Assembly: GCF_016862315.1 (NCBI RefSeq) | Contig: NZ_BOMS01000131.1 | Span: forward strand, 1 to 64,000 | Direction: 5' to 3' | DNA: 64,000 nucleotides | Origin: Actinoplanes palleronii | GTDB taxonomy: Bacteria > Actinomycetota > Actinomycetes > Mycobacteriales > Micromonosporaceae | Part shown: piece by piece, positions 8,159-17,603 of the stretch | How positions within the stretch are numbered: position 1 is the first letter of the stretch | How the letters are laid out: every line of letters starts with the position of its first letter | Notes under the pieces: model-generated | Told to the model about the DNA's origin: nothing | Seen by the model: only the letters and a program-made list of their open reading frames with translations | Database searches by the model: none | Program-made: the position numbers and the translations under genes

Positions 8159-8198
8159 GCTCCGGAGAAGGTGACAGTGCGCTGCCCTTCTCCGGAGC
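8159..8198. terminator. Bidirectional terminator hairpin
   Basis: The perfect 13-bp arms GCTCCGGAGAAGG (8159-8171) and CCTTCTCCGGAGC (8186-8198) flank a 14-base loop. The hairpin lies between two convergent genes and probably terminates both. Confidence 0.75.
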
Positions 8199-8213
8199 GC
8201 CCGGCCTGACCGT

Positions 8214-9599
8214 TCAGGACTCGCAGTTGACCGCGGTGTCGGGGTCGGAGTTGGGGACGCAGGTGTCGTGGTCGGCGCCGCCGTCGAGAGTGTCGATCTT
8301 GCCGTCCTTGGTGCCGTCGAGGTGGTCGTCGCCGGCGTCGCCGTAGAGGTGGTCGGTGCCGCCGCCGCCGATCAGCGTGTCGAGGCCGCCACCACCACGG
8401 ATGATGTCGTCGCCCTCGGAGCCGTCGAGCCGGTTGGCGCCGTCGTTGCCGGTGAGCGTGTCGGCGGCCTGGCCACCGTGGATGTTCTCGATGTCGGTAC
8501 CGATGGTGTCCTTCTCGCCGGCCTGGCCGTCGTCGGCGACGGCGCCGTCCAGGTCGACGGTGACCGGCACGAACCGCCAGTTGTAGTCGACGGTGTCGCT
8601 GCCGGCGCCACCGAGCAGCAGGTCGTCGCCGGTGCCGGACTCGAGCACGTCGTCGCCGGCGCCGCCTTCGAGGCGGTTGGTGCCGGTGTAGTCCTCCAGC
8701 ACGTCGTTGCCGCCGTTGCCGATGATCACGTCGTTGCCGGCCAGCCCGGACAGCCGGTCGGGGCCGTTGGTGCCGTAGAGGTGGTCGTTGCCGAGGCCGC
8801 CGACGAGGTACTCGGCGTTGAGGATGGTGTCGCCCTCGCCCTTGCGGCCGTCGTCGCCCTTCACCCCGTCGGAGTCGGCGGTGAGCGCCTTCTTCCGGCT
8901 GGAGTAGGAAATCATGTCGGTCCCGGCGCCGCCGGAGAGCAGGTCCGCGTCCGGGCCGGACGTGTCGGCACCCTGCGCCAGGGTGTCGTCGCCGGCACCG
9001 CCGTACTCCCGGTCGTTGCCCTTGTCGCCCTGCAGGTTGTCCTTGCCGTCGCCGCCGGAGAGCGCGTCGTTGCCGTCCCCGCCGGCCAGGAAGTCGGTGC
9101 CGGCCAGGCCGTAGAGGTGGTCCGCGCCCGAACCGCCCAGCAGGAGGTCGTCGCCGGGACCGCCGATCAGCGTGTCCGCACCGGAACCGCCGGTGGCGAA
9201 GAGCGTCAGGCCGGTCCGGTTGGTGACCTTGTCGTTGCCGGAGCCGAGATACGTCACGACCTGGCCGATCTCGAGCGAGGTGGTGCAGCGGACCTTGGTC
9301 TTGTCGCCCTTGACCGCCTTGCAGCCCTTGCCGGGTTTCACCCTGACCCGGTCGTCGATCGTCACGGTACGCCCGGAGCGGGTGACCACCACGGCGTTCT
9401 TCTTGCCCGAGCCGGCCTTGAACACGACGCTGATCGGGTCGCCCCGCTCACCGCTGGTGTCCAGGTAGACCGTGCCGGTGGCGGCGGCCTGGGCGGGCGC
9501 GGCGAACACGCCGACCGCGGTGGTGGTGGAGAGCAGAGCCACGCCGACTCTGGTCAGCCAGATGGATCTGGACAATGTGGACCCCCGTCGTTCAGGCAA
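8214..9599 (-). CDS. Secreted RTX-type calcium-binding repeat protein
   Basis: This protein of 461 residues has an N-terminal signal peptide (hydrophobic core VALLSTTTAVGVFAAPAQAA, cleavage after AQAA) and then a domain with a KGCKAVKGDKTKVRC cysteine pair. About 300 residues of glycine/aspartate nonapeptide repeats follow (GGSGADTLIGGPGDDLL type), as in hemolysin-type calcium-binding beta-rolls. The product is expected outside the cell and folds on calcium binding. A TTG at 9575 with a GGGGG site just upstream is an alternative start. No enzymatic domain is attached. A related protein is at 52026. Confidence 0.85.
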   Translation of the reverse strand: MPERRGSTLSRSIWLTRVGVALLSTTTAVGVFAAPAQAAATGTVYLDTSGERGDPISVVFKAGSGKKNAVVVTRSGRTVTIDDRVRVKPGKGCKAVKGDKTKVRCTTSLEIGQVVTYLGSGNDKVTNRTGLTLFATGGSGADTLIGGPGDDLLLGGSGADHLYGLAGTDFLAGGDGNDALSGGDGKDNLQGDKGNDREYGGAGDDTLAQGADTSGPDADLLSGGAGTDMISYSSRKKALTADSDGVKGDDGRKGEGDTILNAEYLVGGLGNDHLYGTNGPDRLSGLAGNDVIIGNGGNDVLEDYTGTNRLEGGAGDDVLESGTGDDLLLGGAGSDTVDYNWRFVPVTVDLDGAVADDGQAGEKDTIGTDIENIHGGQAADTLTGNDGANRLDGSEGDDIIRGGGGLDTLIGGGGTDHLYGDAGDDHLDGTKDGKIDTLDGGADHDTCVPNSDPDTAVNCES

Positions 9600-9629
9600 T
9601 GTTCATCAATGTCGTCGGATCGTAGATCA

Positions 9630-11273
9630 TCAGCGGCGCGCTGTGGTCCACGTGCGAAACGGGCGCCGCGCCTCGATCCTCCGTAAACCGTGATCGGTGG
9701 CGACGATCAGGCCGCCGGTGACCGGGCAGGCGGCCACCGAAAGGGCATCGCCGCCGACCGGCACCACCGCGAGCGTCGCGCCGTCGTTCGTCCTGAGCAG
9801 CACGACCACCCCGTCGAAGCCGAGCGCGATCATCGCGCCGTCCGCGGTGAAGCACGGCCGGGTGAACCAGCCCACCTGCGGCGTGGCCACCCCGGTGATC
9901 TCGGCGTCGACCGAGCGCTGCCAGATTACGAAGCCGTCGGTATCGGTCAGCAGCACGTCGCCGCGCCAGCCCGGCGGACGGCGCGGGTGGTCGATACCCG
10001 AGGTCTCCCAGATCGCCAGGTAGCGGCTGTCCGGGGCGAACACGGCCGCCGGGATGGTGTCGCGGGCCGCCCGTTCGATCTCGGTGACCGGCTCGAGGCC
10101 GCCGCCGGCGGTGACCCGGTCGATGCGGACGTGGGCGCCACCCTGGAACGAGCAGGTGGTGGCGAGGAACGCGCCGTCGGGAGAGAAGTCCACGCAGTCG
10201 GTCCGCTCACCGGCCTCGACGTCGGCGGTGACCGTCCGGGTGTCCAGGTCGAGCAGGACCACCCGTTCCGGGTCCAGGGCGGCGGCCAGCCACCGGCCGT
10301 CCGGGGAGAAGACCAGCGCGGAGACGTTCGCCAGCTCGCCGAGCAGTTCGGGGTCGGCGAGGTCGTCGCCGCGGAGCTCGACGGGGGCGTCGACCGGCGC
10401 GACCGCGATCAGAGGACGGAGCGGATGGACGGCGAGGTCGTGGATCGCGACGTGTTCGGTCGGCACGATCACCTCGGGCCGCGGCACCCCGTCGAGCCGC
10501 CAGCGGACCAGGGTTGCGTGCCCGGCCACGCTGACGGCGGCCCGGCCGGTCCGCACAGCGCTCTGCGCGCTACCGATAACGATCACCGGGTCGGTGGGCT
10601 CGAGCAGCGATCCGCCCGCGGCGGCCAGCCGGACCCGAACCTCCTCAGGACCGCGGCTTCGCGCGAGGTGGTGCGGGCTACTGCCGCTTTTGTCGCGTAC
10701 GATCGGATTTGCGCCCTCGGCGAGCAACAGCGCGACCAGAGCGTCGTCGCCTCCCCAGACCGCATGGTGCAGCGGAGTCTCGCCGCGGCCGCTCCGGGCT
10801 TCGAGTTCCGCCCCGGCGTCCAGCAGCAGCCTGGCCTTGGCCGCACCGGCTTTGTGCAGGGGTGTGTCCCCTTGGAAATCCCGGGCGGTGAAGGACGCGC
10901 CAGCGCGCAGCAGCACGGTGACGACCTCGGGGTCCCGGGCCCGGTGCAGCGGCGTCTGCCCGAATGCGTTCAGTTGATCGAGGCTGGCGCCGGACAGTGC
11001 CCGGATCAGCAACTCGGCGATCTCTCCGGTCGCTGCCTCGTGCAACGGCGTGAACCCATTGGTCCGGCAGGCCAGCGCATCCGCTCTCGCGCCGAGCAGC
11101 ATCCGGACCGCGCCGGCCGATCCGGCGCCGGCCGCCGCATGCAGAGGTGTCTCGCCCATCCACCCGCGGGCGCCCACCGCGGCCGCATCCTCGTCGAGCA
11201 ACTGTCGCAGGGTGAGCAGGTCACCCTCCCGCGCCGCCTCGATCACCGCAACCTTCTGCACCACACCACCCAC
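9630..11273 (-). CDS. Ankyrin-repeat protein with C-terminal WD40-like propeller
   Basis: This is a 547-residue cytosolic-looking protein. Residues about 5-215 contain six or seven ankyrin repeats (GETPLHAAAGAG, GFTPLHEAATGE, GQTPLHRARD, GDTPLHKAGA, GETPLHHAVWGG). Residues about 230-545 contain strand-rich repeats such as SALVFSPDGRWLAAAL and DCVDFSPDGAFLATTC, typical of WD40/YVTN-like propellers. Both halves are protein-interaction scaffolds. The start could be 11273 or a slightly internal codon. It stands alone between the RTX gene and the AfsR-type regulator. Confidence 0.85.
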   Translation of the reverse strand: MGGVVQKVAVIEAAREGDLLTLRQLLDEDAAAVGARGWMGETPLHAAAGAGSAGAVRMLLGARADALACRTNGFTPLHEAATGEIAELLIRALSGASLDQLNAFGQTPLHRARDPEVVTVLLRAGASFTARDFQGDTPLHKAGAAKARLLLDAGAELEARSGRGETPLHHAVWGGDDALVALLLAEGANPIVRDKSGSSPHHLARSRGPEEVRVRLAAAGGSLLEPTDPVIVIGSAQSAVRTGRAAVSVAGHATLVRWRLDGVPRPEVIVPTEHVAIHDLAVHPLRPLIAVAPVDAPVELRGDDLADPELLGELANVSALVFSPDGRWLAAALDPERVVLLDLDTRTVTADVEAGERTDCVDFSPDGAFLATTCSFQGGAHVRIDRVTAGGGLEPVTEIERAARDTIPAAVFAPDSRYLAIWETSGIDHPRRPPGWRGDVLLTDTDGFVIWQRSVDAEITGVATPQVGWFTRPCFTADGAMIALGFDGVVVLLRTNDGATLAVVPVGGDALSVAACPVTGGLIVATDHGLRRIEARRPFRTWTTARR

Positions 11274-11438
11274 CTCGTCGAGCCCCGGATCCCGCCGTGA
11301 TCGCCAATCCTGCCCCGGGAATGCAGGGAGGCCCGCCGCGCGGACCGCTGATCACCGCCCCCGTGGCGGTGATCATGGACCGGCGCCGGGCCGCCGTGGA
11401 TGATGAGGATGACCTTAGGAAGGTCAGCTACAGCCGAT

Positions 11439-14240
11439 CTACAAATCGGCGGTCAGCGCTTGTAGCTTCTCCCGGGCGCGCGCGGCGTCCGCGTGGCCGA
11501 GGGCTTCCAACAGTTCCAGAGCGCGCTCGGCAGCGGCGATCGCCTCGCCGGTTTGCTCGTGCGGGTCGAGGGCGTCGGCGAGGTGCAGCAGGGTGTCCGC
11601 CTCGAAGTAGTGGTCGCCGTGCTCGGCGAACAGTTCGACGGCCCGCCGGTAGCAGTCCGCGGCCTGTCTCCGGTCGTCCCGCCGCAGGTGGGCGTAGGCC
11701 AGGCTGTCCCAGGCGGCCGCGGCACTGCGGGTGTCGCCGAGCTCACGGGCCAGCTCGACCGCACGGGTGCAGTGGATCAGGGTCTGGTCGTAGTGGCCGA
11801 GCTGGGCGTGGTACCAGCCGACCGAGTTCAGCGCGTTGGCCTGGCCGTAGCGCTGGCCACCGGCCTGGAACGCCGCGTAGGCCGCCTCGGCGTGCGCGAG
11901 GGCCAGCTCGTACGAACCGGTCCGGGCGTGCAGCTGGCCCAGCGTCATGGCGGTGTGCCCCTGCGCGACGTGATCACCCAGTTCCCGGTTCATCTCCAGG
12001 GCGCGGGTGAGGTGGTCGCGGGCCTCGTCGTACCGGGCCTCGCGGCTGGCGGCCAGGCCGATGAGCCGGTGCGCGCGGGCCTGCCGGGCCAGGTCGTCGA
12101 GGCGCTCGGCGGCGGCCAGCGCGACCCGCTGGGTGGCGGCCATGTCGTGGTAGCGGCTGCGCAGGTCGAAGAACCGGGCCAGGGCCCAGGCGAACTCGGT
12201 CACCTGCCGGTCGAGTCCGGCGGCGGCCGCTGCCCGGAACACGCCGAGCAGCACCGCCTGCTCCTGGGCGAACCAGGCTTTCGCGGCGGTGGAGTCCGTG
12301 AGCGCTTCCGGTCGTACCCCGGAATCGGGTTCTCCGGGATCGGAGCGATCACCGTGCGGGACGAGCAGGTGCGCCGCGGCGCAGACGGTGTGCAGGTAGT
12401 GGTCGGTGGTGCGGACGACCGCTGCCTGCCGGTCCGGCTCGGCGTCGTCGCGCCCGGCCATCTCGACGGCATACGCCCGCACCAGGTCGTGCATCGTGTA
12501 CCGGCCGGGTTCGGTCTCGGTGACGAACGCGGCCCGGCACAGCTCCTGCAGGTCGCGGCCGGCCTCGGCGAGGGTGCCGCCGGCCAGGCTGGCGGCGGCC
12601 GGCACCGTGATGTCCGGCCCGGGGTGGATCCCGAGCAGCCGGATCAGCCGTTGCGCGCCGGCGTCGAGGATCCGGTACGACGACGAGAAGACCGCGCGCA
12701 CGTCGCTGGCCGCGTCGCCGACGGTCAGCGCGTCCAACTCGCTGTCGCGCAGCTCGGCGGCCAGGTCGGCCAGGGCCAGTCGGGGGTCCGCGGCGGCCCG
12801 GGCGCCGGCGACCGACAGCGCGAGGGGCAGCCCCGCGCACCGCTTGACGATCTCGTCGGCGGCTTCCGGTTCGGCCGCCACCCGGTCGGCGCCGACCCGG
12901 CCGGCCAGCATCTCGCGCGCCTCGGCCGGGCTGAGCACGTCGAGGGCGAGCACGTCCGCGCCGTCGATCGCGACGAGCCCGGTCAGCTGGTTGCGGCTGG
13001 TGATCACGGCGAGGCTGCCCGGGGTGGCGGGCAGCAGCGGGCGCACCTGTTCCGCGTCGTGGGCGTTGTCGAGCAGGATCAGCATCCGCTTGCCGGTCAG
13101 CAGACTGCGGTAGAGGCCGGCCTGCGCGTCCAGCCGGAACGGGATGCGCTGCGGCGCGACACCCAGCCCGTCGAGCAGCACCCGCAGCGCGTCGCTGGGT
13201 GTCACCGGCGGGGCGACCGGGTCGAAGCCGCGCAGGTTGACGTAGAGCTGACCGTCCGGGAACCGGGTGCGGACCCGGTGTGCCCAGTGCACCGCCAGGG
13301 TGGTCTTGCCGACCCCGGGCAGTCCGGCGATCGCCGAGATGACCACCGGGGCGGCCCGGCCGGGGAGCAGGGCGTCCAGGTGGCGCAGGCTCTGCGCGCG
13401 GCCGGTGAAGTGCGGGTGGTCGGCCGGCAGCTGTGCCGGGGTCATCGCCGGCGCGGCCACCGGGACGGCGGTCAGGCTCAGCGACGGGTCCGCGGTGAGG
13501 ATCGCCTTGTGCAGGCGCTGCAACTCCTCGCCCGGTTCCAGGCCGAGCTGGCCGGCCATCGTCTGCCGCAGGTCCCGGTAGGTGGCGAGGGCATCACCGC
13601 GGCGCCCGCACCGGTGCAGGGCCAGCATCAGCCGTCCGCGCAGCCCCTCGTCGTGCGGGTGCTCGCCGGCCAGCGCGACGAGTTCGTCGACGACCGCCGC
13701 GTGTCGCCCCAGCCGCAGGTCGGCCTCGATCCGATCGGTACGGGCCGCCAGCCGCCGCTGCCGGAGCCGATCGCGCTGCTCGTCCAGCGCCGGCGCCGTG
13801 ACGTCCTCGAACGGCTGGCCCCGGAACAGTGCCAGCGCCTCGCCCAGCAGTCCGGCGGCCTGCTCGGCGTCACCGGCGGACAGGGCTTCGCGGCCGCGGT
13901 CGGCGAGCTCGGTGAAGCGCTGCAGGTCGAGTTCGCCGGCGTCCACTCGCAGCAGATAGCCGGGTGGCCGGTGCAGCAGGCGGTCGTCGCCGGCGTGCGC
14001 GTCCGACAGGGCCCGGCGCAGCTGGGAGACCCGTACGTGCAGGGCGGACTGGGCGGTGCGGGGTTGCCGGTCGTCCCACAGCACCTCGGCGAGCCGTTTC
14101 GCGCTCACCACCCGGTTGGCGTGCAGCAGCAGCATGGCCAGCAGCGCGGTGCGTTGCTGGCCGCCCAGCGGGACCGGCTCACCGTCGACGGTCACCCCGA
14201 CCGTGCCGAGCACGTGAAATGCGGTTGTCAGACCACTCAC
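11439..14240 (-). CDS. AfsR/SARP-family regulator with NB-ARC and TPR domains
   Basis: This is a 933-residue full-length AfsR-type activator. A winged-helix DNA-binding domain covers about residues 8-95 and a bacterial transcriptional activation domain about 100-250 (RLHKAILTADPSL ends it). The NB-ARC ATPase has Walker A GLPGVGKTT near residue 305 and a Walker B-like LILLDNAHD. C-terminal TPR repeats cover about 690-930. Such proteins usually switch on antibiotic or morphogenesis genes, but no biosynthetic cluster is present here. It starts at a GTG and is divergent from a second SARP gene 123 bases away. Confidence 0.92.
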   Translation of the reverse strand: MSGLTTAFHVLGTVGVTVDGEPVPLGGQQRTALLAMLLLHANRVVSAKRLAEVLWDDRQPRTAQSALHVRVSQLRRALSDAHAGDDRLLHRPPGYLLRVDAGELDLQRFTELADRGREALSAGDAEQAAGLLGEALALFRGQPFEDVTAPALDEQRDRLRQRRLAARTDRIEADLRLGRHAAVVDELVALAGEHPHDEGLRGRLMLALHRCGRRGDALATYRDLRQTMAGQLGLEPGEELQRLHKAILTADPSLSLTAVPVAAPAMTPAQLPADHPHFTGRAQSLRHLDALLPGRAAPVVISAIAGLPGVGKTTLAVHWAHRVRTRFPDGQLYVNLRGFDPVAPPVTPSDALRVLLDGLGVAPQRIPFRLDAQAGLYRSLLTGKRMLILLDNAHDAEQVRPLLPATPGSLAVITSRNQLTGLVAIDGADVLALDVLSPAEAREMLAGRVGADRVAAEPEAADEIVKRCAGLPLALSVAGARAAADPRLALADLAAELRDSELDALTVGDAASDVRAVFSSSYRILDAGAQRLIRLLGIHPGPDITVPAAASLAGGTLAEAGRDLQELCRAAFVTETEPGRYTMHDLVRAYAVEMAGRDDAEPDRQAAVVRTTDHYLHTVCAAAHLLVPHGDRSDPGEPDSGVRPEALTDSTAAKAWFAQEQAVLLGVFRAAAAAGLDRQVTEFAWALARFFDLRSRYHDMAATQRVALAAAERLDDLARQARAHRLIGLAASREARYDEARDHLTRALEMNRELGDHVAQGHTAMTLGQLHARTGSYELALAHAEAAYAAFQAGGQRYGQANALNSVGWYHAQLGHYDQTLIHCTRAVELARELGDTRSAAAAWDSLAYAHLRRDDRRQAADCYRRAVELFAEHGDHYFEADTLLHLADALDPHEQTGEAIAAAERALELLEALGHADAARAREKLQALTADL

Positions 14241-14297
14241 TCCCCAAGCCTTGTCAAGATCACATCAACCAGCTCTGAGCTGCGGAGACGTCACCGA

Positions 14298-14315
14298 GGT
14301 AAGCCTGCGGTAAGC
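14298..14315. promoter_or_regulatory. Direct heptamer repeat, SARP-box-like
   Basis: GGTAAGC occurs twice, at 14298-14304 and 14309-14315, with 11-bp periodicity in the promoter between the two divergent SARP genes. SARP proteins are known to bind heptameric direct repeats spaced 11 bp apart, so this is a plausible auto- or cross-regulatory site. Confidence 0.5.
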
Positions 14316-14363
14316 GTCCGGCCAGACCCTTTCCCCAGCGAGTTGATCGTAGGGAGGATAGTC

Positions 14364-15890
14364 GTGACGTTGGTCCTGCGGGTGCTCGGTCCACTGGAGA
14401 TCCAGAACGGGACGCGGGCGATGCGGCTGGGCGGCACCAAGCCGCGTGTGCTGCTGGCCTACCTGCTGGTGCACGCGAACCGTACGGTGCCGATCGGCGA
14501 GTTGGTCGAGGAGCTGTGGGGCGCCACCCCGCCGGCGTCGGCGGTGGCCAATGTCCGTACCTATGTCGGCGGTCTGCGTCGCACCCTGCGGTTCTGGCCG
14601 TCCTCGGTGGACGTGGTGGCCCGGCCCGGCGCCTACCGGCTCGCGCTGACCGGTGACGGTCACCGGCTGGACCTGGACGAGTTCCGGCACGAGGTGCGGC
14701 TCGGCCGCGCCAAGATGAACAACGGTTCGCCCCTCGCGGCGGCCGACCACTTCGACCGGGCGCTGGCGATGTGGCGCGGTCCGGCGCTGGAGGACCTGCG
14801 CGCCGGCGCGGTGCTCAACACGTTCGCCTCGCACCTGGAGGAGGACCGGGCGCAGGTCGCCGCGGAACTCGTCGAATGCCGGCTGATGCTGGGCCAGCCG
14901 GCCGAGGTGATCCCGGGGCTGCGCGGGAGCATCCGGGCCGAGCCGTTGCGCGAGCAGGCGTACGCGCAGCTGATGCGCGCCCTGTACCTCAACGGCGACG
15001 CGTCGGCGGCGCTCGAGGTGTTCCGGGCCGCCCGCGCGGCGCTGACCGCCGACCTCGGCATCGAACCCGGCCCGCAACTGACCGACCTGCACCGCGCGAT
15101 CCTGACCGGGCGGCCCGCCGGCCCCACCCCGTGGCTGCGGGGCGCGCCGTGCCTGCTGCCGCCGGCCGCCGCCGGCTTCGTGGGCCGGCAGGCCGAGCTG
15201 GCCCAGGGGATCCGGGTGCTCACCGCCGACCTTCAGGGCGCGCTGCCGCTGCTGGCCGTCTCCGGGCCCGCGGGCACCGGCAAGACCGCTGTGGCGACGA
15301 CGCTGGCCCATCGGGTACGCGGTGACTACCCGGGCGGTCAGCTCTACGCGGACCTGCACGACGAGTGCGGGGCGCCGGTGGATCCCTCCGTCGTGATCCG
15401 TCGTTTCCTCGGCGCGCTCGGGGTGCCGGCGACGTGCGTACCCGAGGATCCGGCCGAGCGGACCGGGATGCTCCGCAGCGAGTTGGCCGGCCGCCGGGTC
15501 CTGGTGCTGCTGGACAACGCGGCCGGCGAGGCCCAGATCCGCGCCCTGCTGCCGAGCACCGCCGACTGCGCCGCGATCGTCACCAGCCGCCGGTGGTTGC
15601 CGGGCCTGGACGGCGCGCACCGGATCGAGCTGGGCGGCCTCACCGAGCCCGAGGCGATCACCATGTTCACCACCGTGCGCGGCCGGCCGGCGGCCGAGGA
15701 GGAGACCGCCGCAGTGCGCGAGGTCGTCCGCCGGAGCGGCCTGCTGCCCGCCTCGGTACGGGCAGCGGCCACCCTGGCCGCCGGCCGTCCGTTGACCGAG
15801 CTGCTCGACTCTGCGCCGCCGGGTGCCGGCTCCGTCGTACCCACGGATCTTGATCTTGAATTTCTCGCGGTGTGCCGCGGTCGTGAGTGA
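14364..15890 (+). CDS. SARP-family regulator with NB-ARC, no TPR region
   Basis: This 508-residue protein starts at the GTG at 14364 (AGGGAGG 6-7 bases upstream); the long frame before it is antisense to the first SARP gene. Domains are winged helix (about residues 3-95), activation domain (about 100-245) and NB-ARC (GPAGTGKTA near 305; VLVLLDNA, ALLPSTADCAAIVTSRR). It ends soon after the helical part of NB-ARC and lacks the TPR sensor of full AfsR proteins. Its stop is a clean TGA, so this is a short architecture rather than an obvious frameshift. Confidence 0.88.
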   Translation: MTLVLRVLGPLEIQNGTRAMRLGGTKPRVLLAYLLVHANRTVPIGELVEELWGATPPASAVANVRTYVGGLRRTLRFWPSSVDVVARPGAYRLALTGDGHRLDLDEFRHEVRLGRAKMNNGSPLAAADHFDRALAMWRGPALEDLRAGAVLNTFASHLEEDRAQVAAELVECRLMLGQPAEVIPGLRGSIRAEPLREQAYAQLMRALYLNGDASAALEVFRAARAALTADLGIEPGPQLTDLHRAILTGRPAGPTPWLRGAPCLLPPAAAGFVGRQAELAQGIRVLTADLQGALPLLAVSGPAGTGKTAVATTLAHRVRGDYPGGQLYADLHDECGAPVDPSVVIRRFLGALGVPATCVPEDPAERTGMLRSELAGRRVLVLLDNAAGEAQIRALLPSTADCAAIVTSRRWLPGLDGAHRIELGGLTEPEAITMFTTVRGRPAAEEETAAVREVVRRSGLLPASVRAAATLAAGRPLTELLDSAPPGAGSVVPTDLDLEFLAVCRGRE

Positions 15891-16376
15891 TCAGCGAACC
15901 GCCCCGGAGCGGACCGTCGAGGTCCTGGAGACCTGGGCCCGGCCGCGTCGTGCGAAGCCCTGCGACGCCGGACCGGTGCCCGGGAGGCGGCCCGCGGTCT
16001 CGCCGCCGGTCGAGCCCGGATTGGTGCGGTTCACCGTGCGGCGCAGGCCCGGATGACGGGTCTCCCACGCCTCGCGGACCCGGACAGGCAGGTGCAGATC
16101 GCGCCAGACCCGGCGCAGCATCGCCGGGTTGATCAGATCCTCGACCTCGCCGCAACCGGCCGCCTCGCAGAGCACCTGCTCGTAGGCGTGACGCAGCTGG
16201 GCGGGGTCCTGCAGGTCGTAGCGGCGGCGGCTGGCGTGCCCGCAGCTCATGTGGTGGGGCACCTCGAGGACGCCGAGGCTGTGGCCGTGCAGGTCGTCGA
16301 TCCGGTCGGGGACGGCTGGGGCTCGGTGTGCGGCGCTGCGATTCCGGCGGCCGTCACGGGTGGCGACGTAGGACAT
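15891..16376 (-). CDS. Hypothetical protein
   Basis: This 161-residue hydrophilic protein is not recognised. It has Cys/His residues (HHMSCGHASRR, CEAAGCG) that might bind a metal and a very basic, Gly/Thr-rich C-terminus likely to be disordered. No membrane segment is seen. It directly abuts the stop of the SARP gene and is divergent from the methyltransferase gene at 16581. Confidence 0.6.
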   Translation of the reverse strand: MSYVATRDGRRNRSAAHRAPAVPDRIDDLHGHSLGVLEVPHHMSCGHASRRRYDLQDPAQLRHAYEQVLCEAAGCGEVEDLINPAMLRRVWRDLHLPVRVREAWETRHPGLRRTVNRTNPGSTGGETAGRLPGTGPASQGFARRGRAQVSRTSTVRSGAVR

Positions 16377-16580
16377 GCCCTCAGGTTAGGGCGACCGGGA
16401 CCACCGGTTCCGGTTGTCGCGGCCATCGGTGACGGGGGTCTGCCGGAGTGCCTGGTGGGGGACAGGATGCGCCTGGTGGCGACGGCCCGGATTCAGCAAG
16501 ATCGACGGACTGGTCCAGAGTGGACCAGATCGGACGACGGCGTATCCTCGTCGGAAACCGCCGCGACGGGAGACACCACG

Positions 16581-17387
16581 ATGACCGAGAGTGACGCTGC
16601 CGCCAAACTGGACACCAGCGTGCCGCACTCGGCGCGGGTGTGGAACTACTGGCTGGGCGGCAAGGACAACTTCCCGGTGGACCGGGCGGTCGGCGACGAC
16701 TTCGCGAAGCTCTACCCGGACATCACCGTGGTGGCGCGGCACTCGCGGGCGTTCCTGCGGCGAGCCGTCACGTTCCTGGTGACCGAGGCCGGCATCCGGC
16801 AGTTCCTGGACGTCGGCACCGGCATGCCGACCGCGGAGAACACCCACCAGGTGGCGCAGGCCGCGGCCCCGGACGCGAAGATCGTCTACGTCGACAACGA
16901 CCCGTTGGTCCTGGCGCACGCCCGGGCGCTGCTGACCAGTACGCCGGAGGGGCGCACCGACTACCTCGACGCCGACCTGCACGCGCCGGAGCGGATCCTC
17001 ACGGCGGCCGGCGCGACGCTCGACCTGAGTCGGCCGGTCGGCCTGATCCTGATGAACATCCTCGGTCACGTGCCCGACGCCGACCAGGCGATCCTGATCG
17101 TCCGGGAGCTGCTGGCCGGCCTGCCCTCGGGCAGCTACCTGATCACCGCCGACGGCACCAACGTGCTCGACGGGCCGGCGTTCGAGGAGGCGATCGCGGT
17201 GTGGAACGCGAACGCGCCGCTCAGCTACCACCTGCGGCACCCCGACGAGATCGCCCGTTTCCTCGACGGCCTCGAGATCCTCGAGCCCGGCCTGGTCCCG
17301 TGCTCACGCTGGCGGCCGTCGCCGGACGCGGCCGGCGAGGACCTGCGCGAGGTCGACGAGTTCGGCGCGGTCGCCCGCAAGCCCTGA
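16581..17387 (+). CDS. SAM-dependent methyltransferase, Methyltransf_19 (DUF574) family
   Basis: This 268-residue protein starts at the ATG at 16581 after a GGGAGA ribosome site. The N-terminal SVPHSARVWNYWLGGKDNF is the signature of the actinomycete DUF574/Methyltransf_19 family. A Rossmann SAM-binding loop FLDVGTGMPT lies at about residues 74-83, followed by VYVDNDPLVLAHAR. These proteins are abundant in Streptomyces and Actinoplanes and the substrates of most are unknown. Nothing nearby suggests the acceptor. Confidence 0.9.
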   Translation: MTESDAAAKLDTSVPHSARVWNYWLGGKDNFPVDRAVGDDFAKLYPDITVVARHSRAFLRRAVTFLVTEAGIRQFLDVGTGMPTAENTHQVAQAAAPDAKIVYVDNDPLVLAHARALLTSTPEGRTDYLDADLHAPERILTAAGATLDLSRPVGLILMNILGHVPDADQAILIVRELLAGLPSGSYLITADGTNVLDGPAFEEAIAVWNANAPLSYHLRHPDEIARFLDGLEILEPGLVPCSRWRPSPDAAGEDLREVDEFGAVARKP

Positions 17388-17393
17388 CCCGGC

Positions 17394-17552
17394 TCATCCG
17401 TCGACGACGTCGACGAACCCCATCTCGAACGGGAACAGCCGCACCTGATGCCGGCGCCCGCCGTGCTGTTCCGCGTCGGCCAGCCAGTCGAGCACAGCGG
17501 TCGCGAGCTGCCGCGGCAGGCCGGCGAGGGCGGCGTCGTCACGGGTGTTCAT
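17394..17552 (-). CDS. Small hypothetical protein
   Basis: This 52-residue ORF starts MNTRDDAALAGLPRQL and ends EMGFVDVVDG. It is a plausible small helical protein convergent with the methyltransferase, with only 6 bases between stops. No family is recognised, but the base composition by codon position looks coding. It shares a short divergent promoter region with the kinase at 17604. Confidence 0.5.
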   Translation of the reverse strand: MNTRDDAALAGLPRQLATAVLDWLADAEQHGGRRHQVRLFPFEMGFVDVVDG

Positions 17553-17603
17553 GCCGCGCGTACTGTATGCCCGGTCCTGTTCATGATCGTAGATGGGTAG
17601 CCG

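Noticed and set aside
8268-9686. Plus-strand ORF opposite the RTX gene
   Set aside because: Val/Gly/Ala-only repetitive translation mirrors the Asp/Gly repeats of the real gene.
9690-11300. Long plus-strand ORF opposite the ankyrin gene
   Set aside because: The translation is Arg/Gly/Gln-rich with no domain, a typical GC-rich antisense shadow.
11493-14363. Giant plus-strand ORF of about 950 codons before the second SARP
   Set aside because: It is antisense to the AfsR-type gene, has low-complexity translation, and the ribosome site at 14352-14357 sets the real start.
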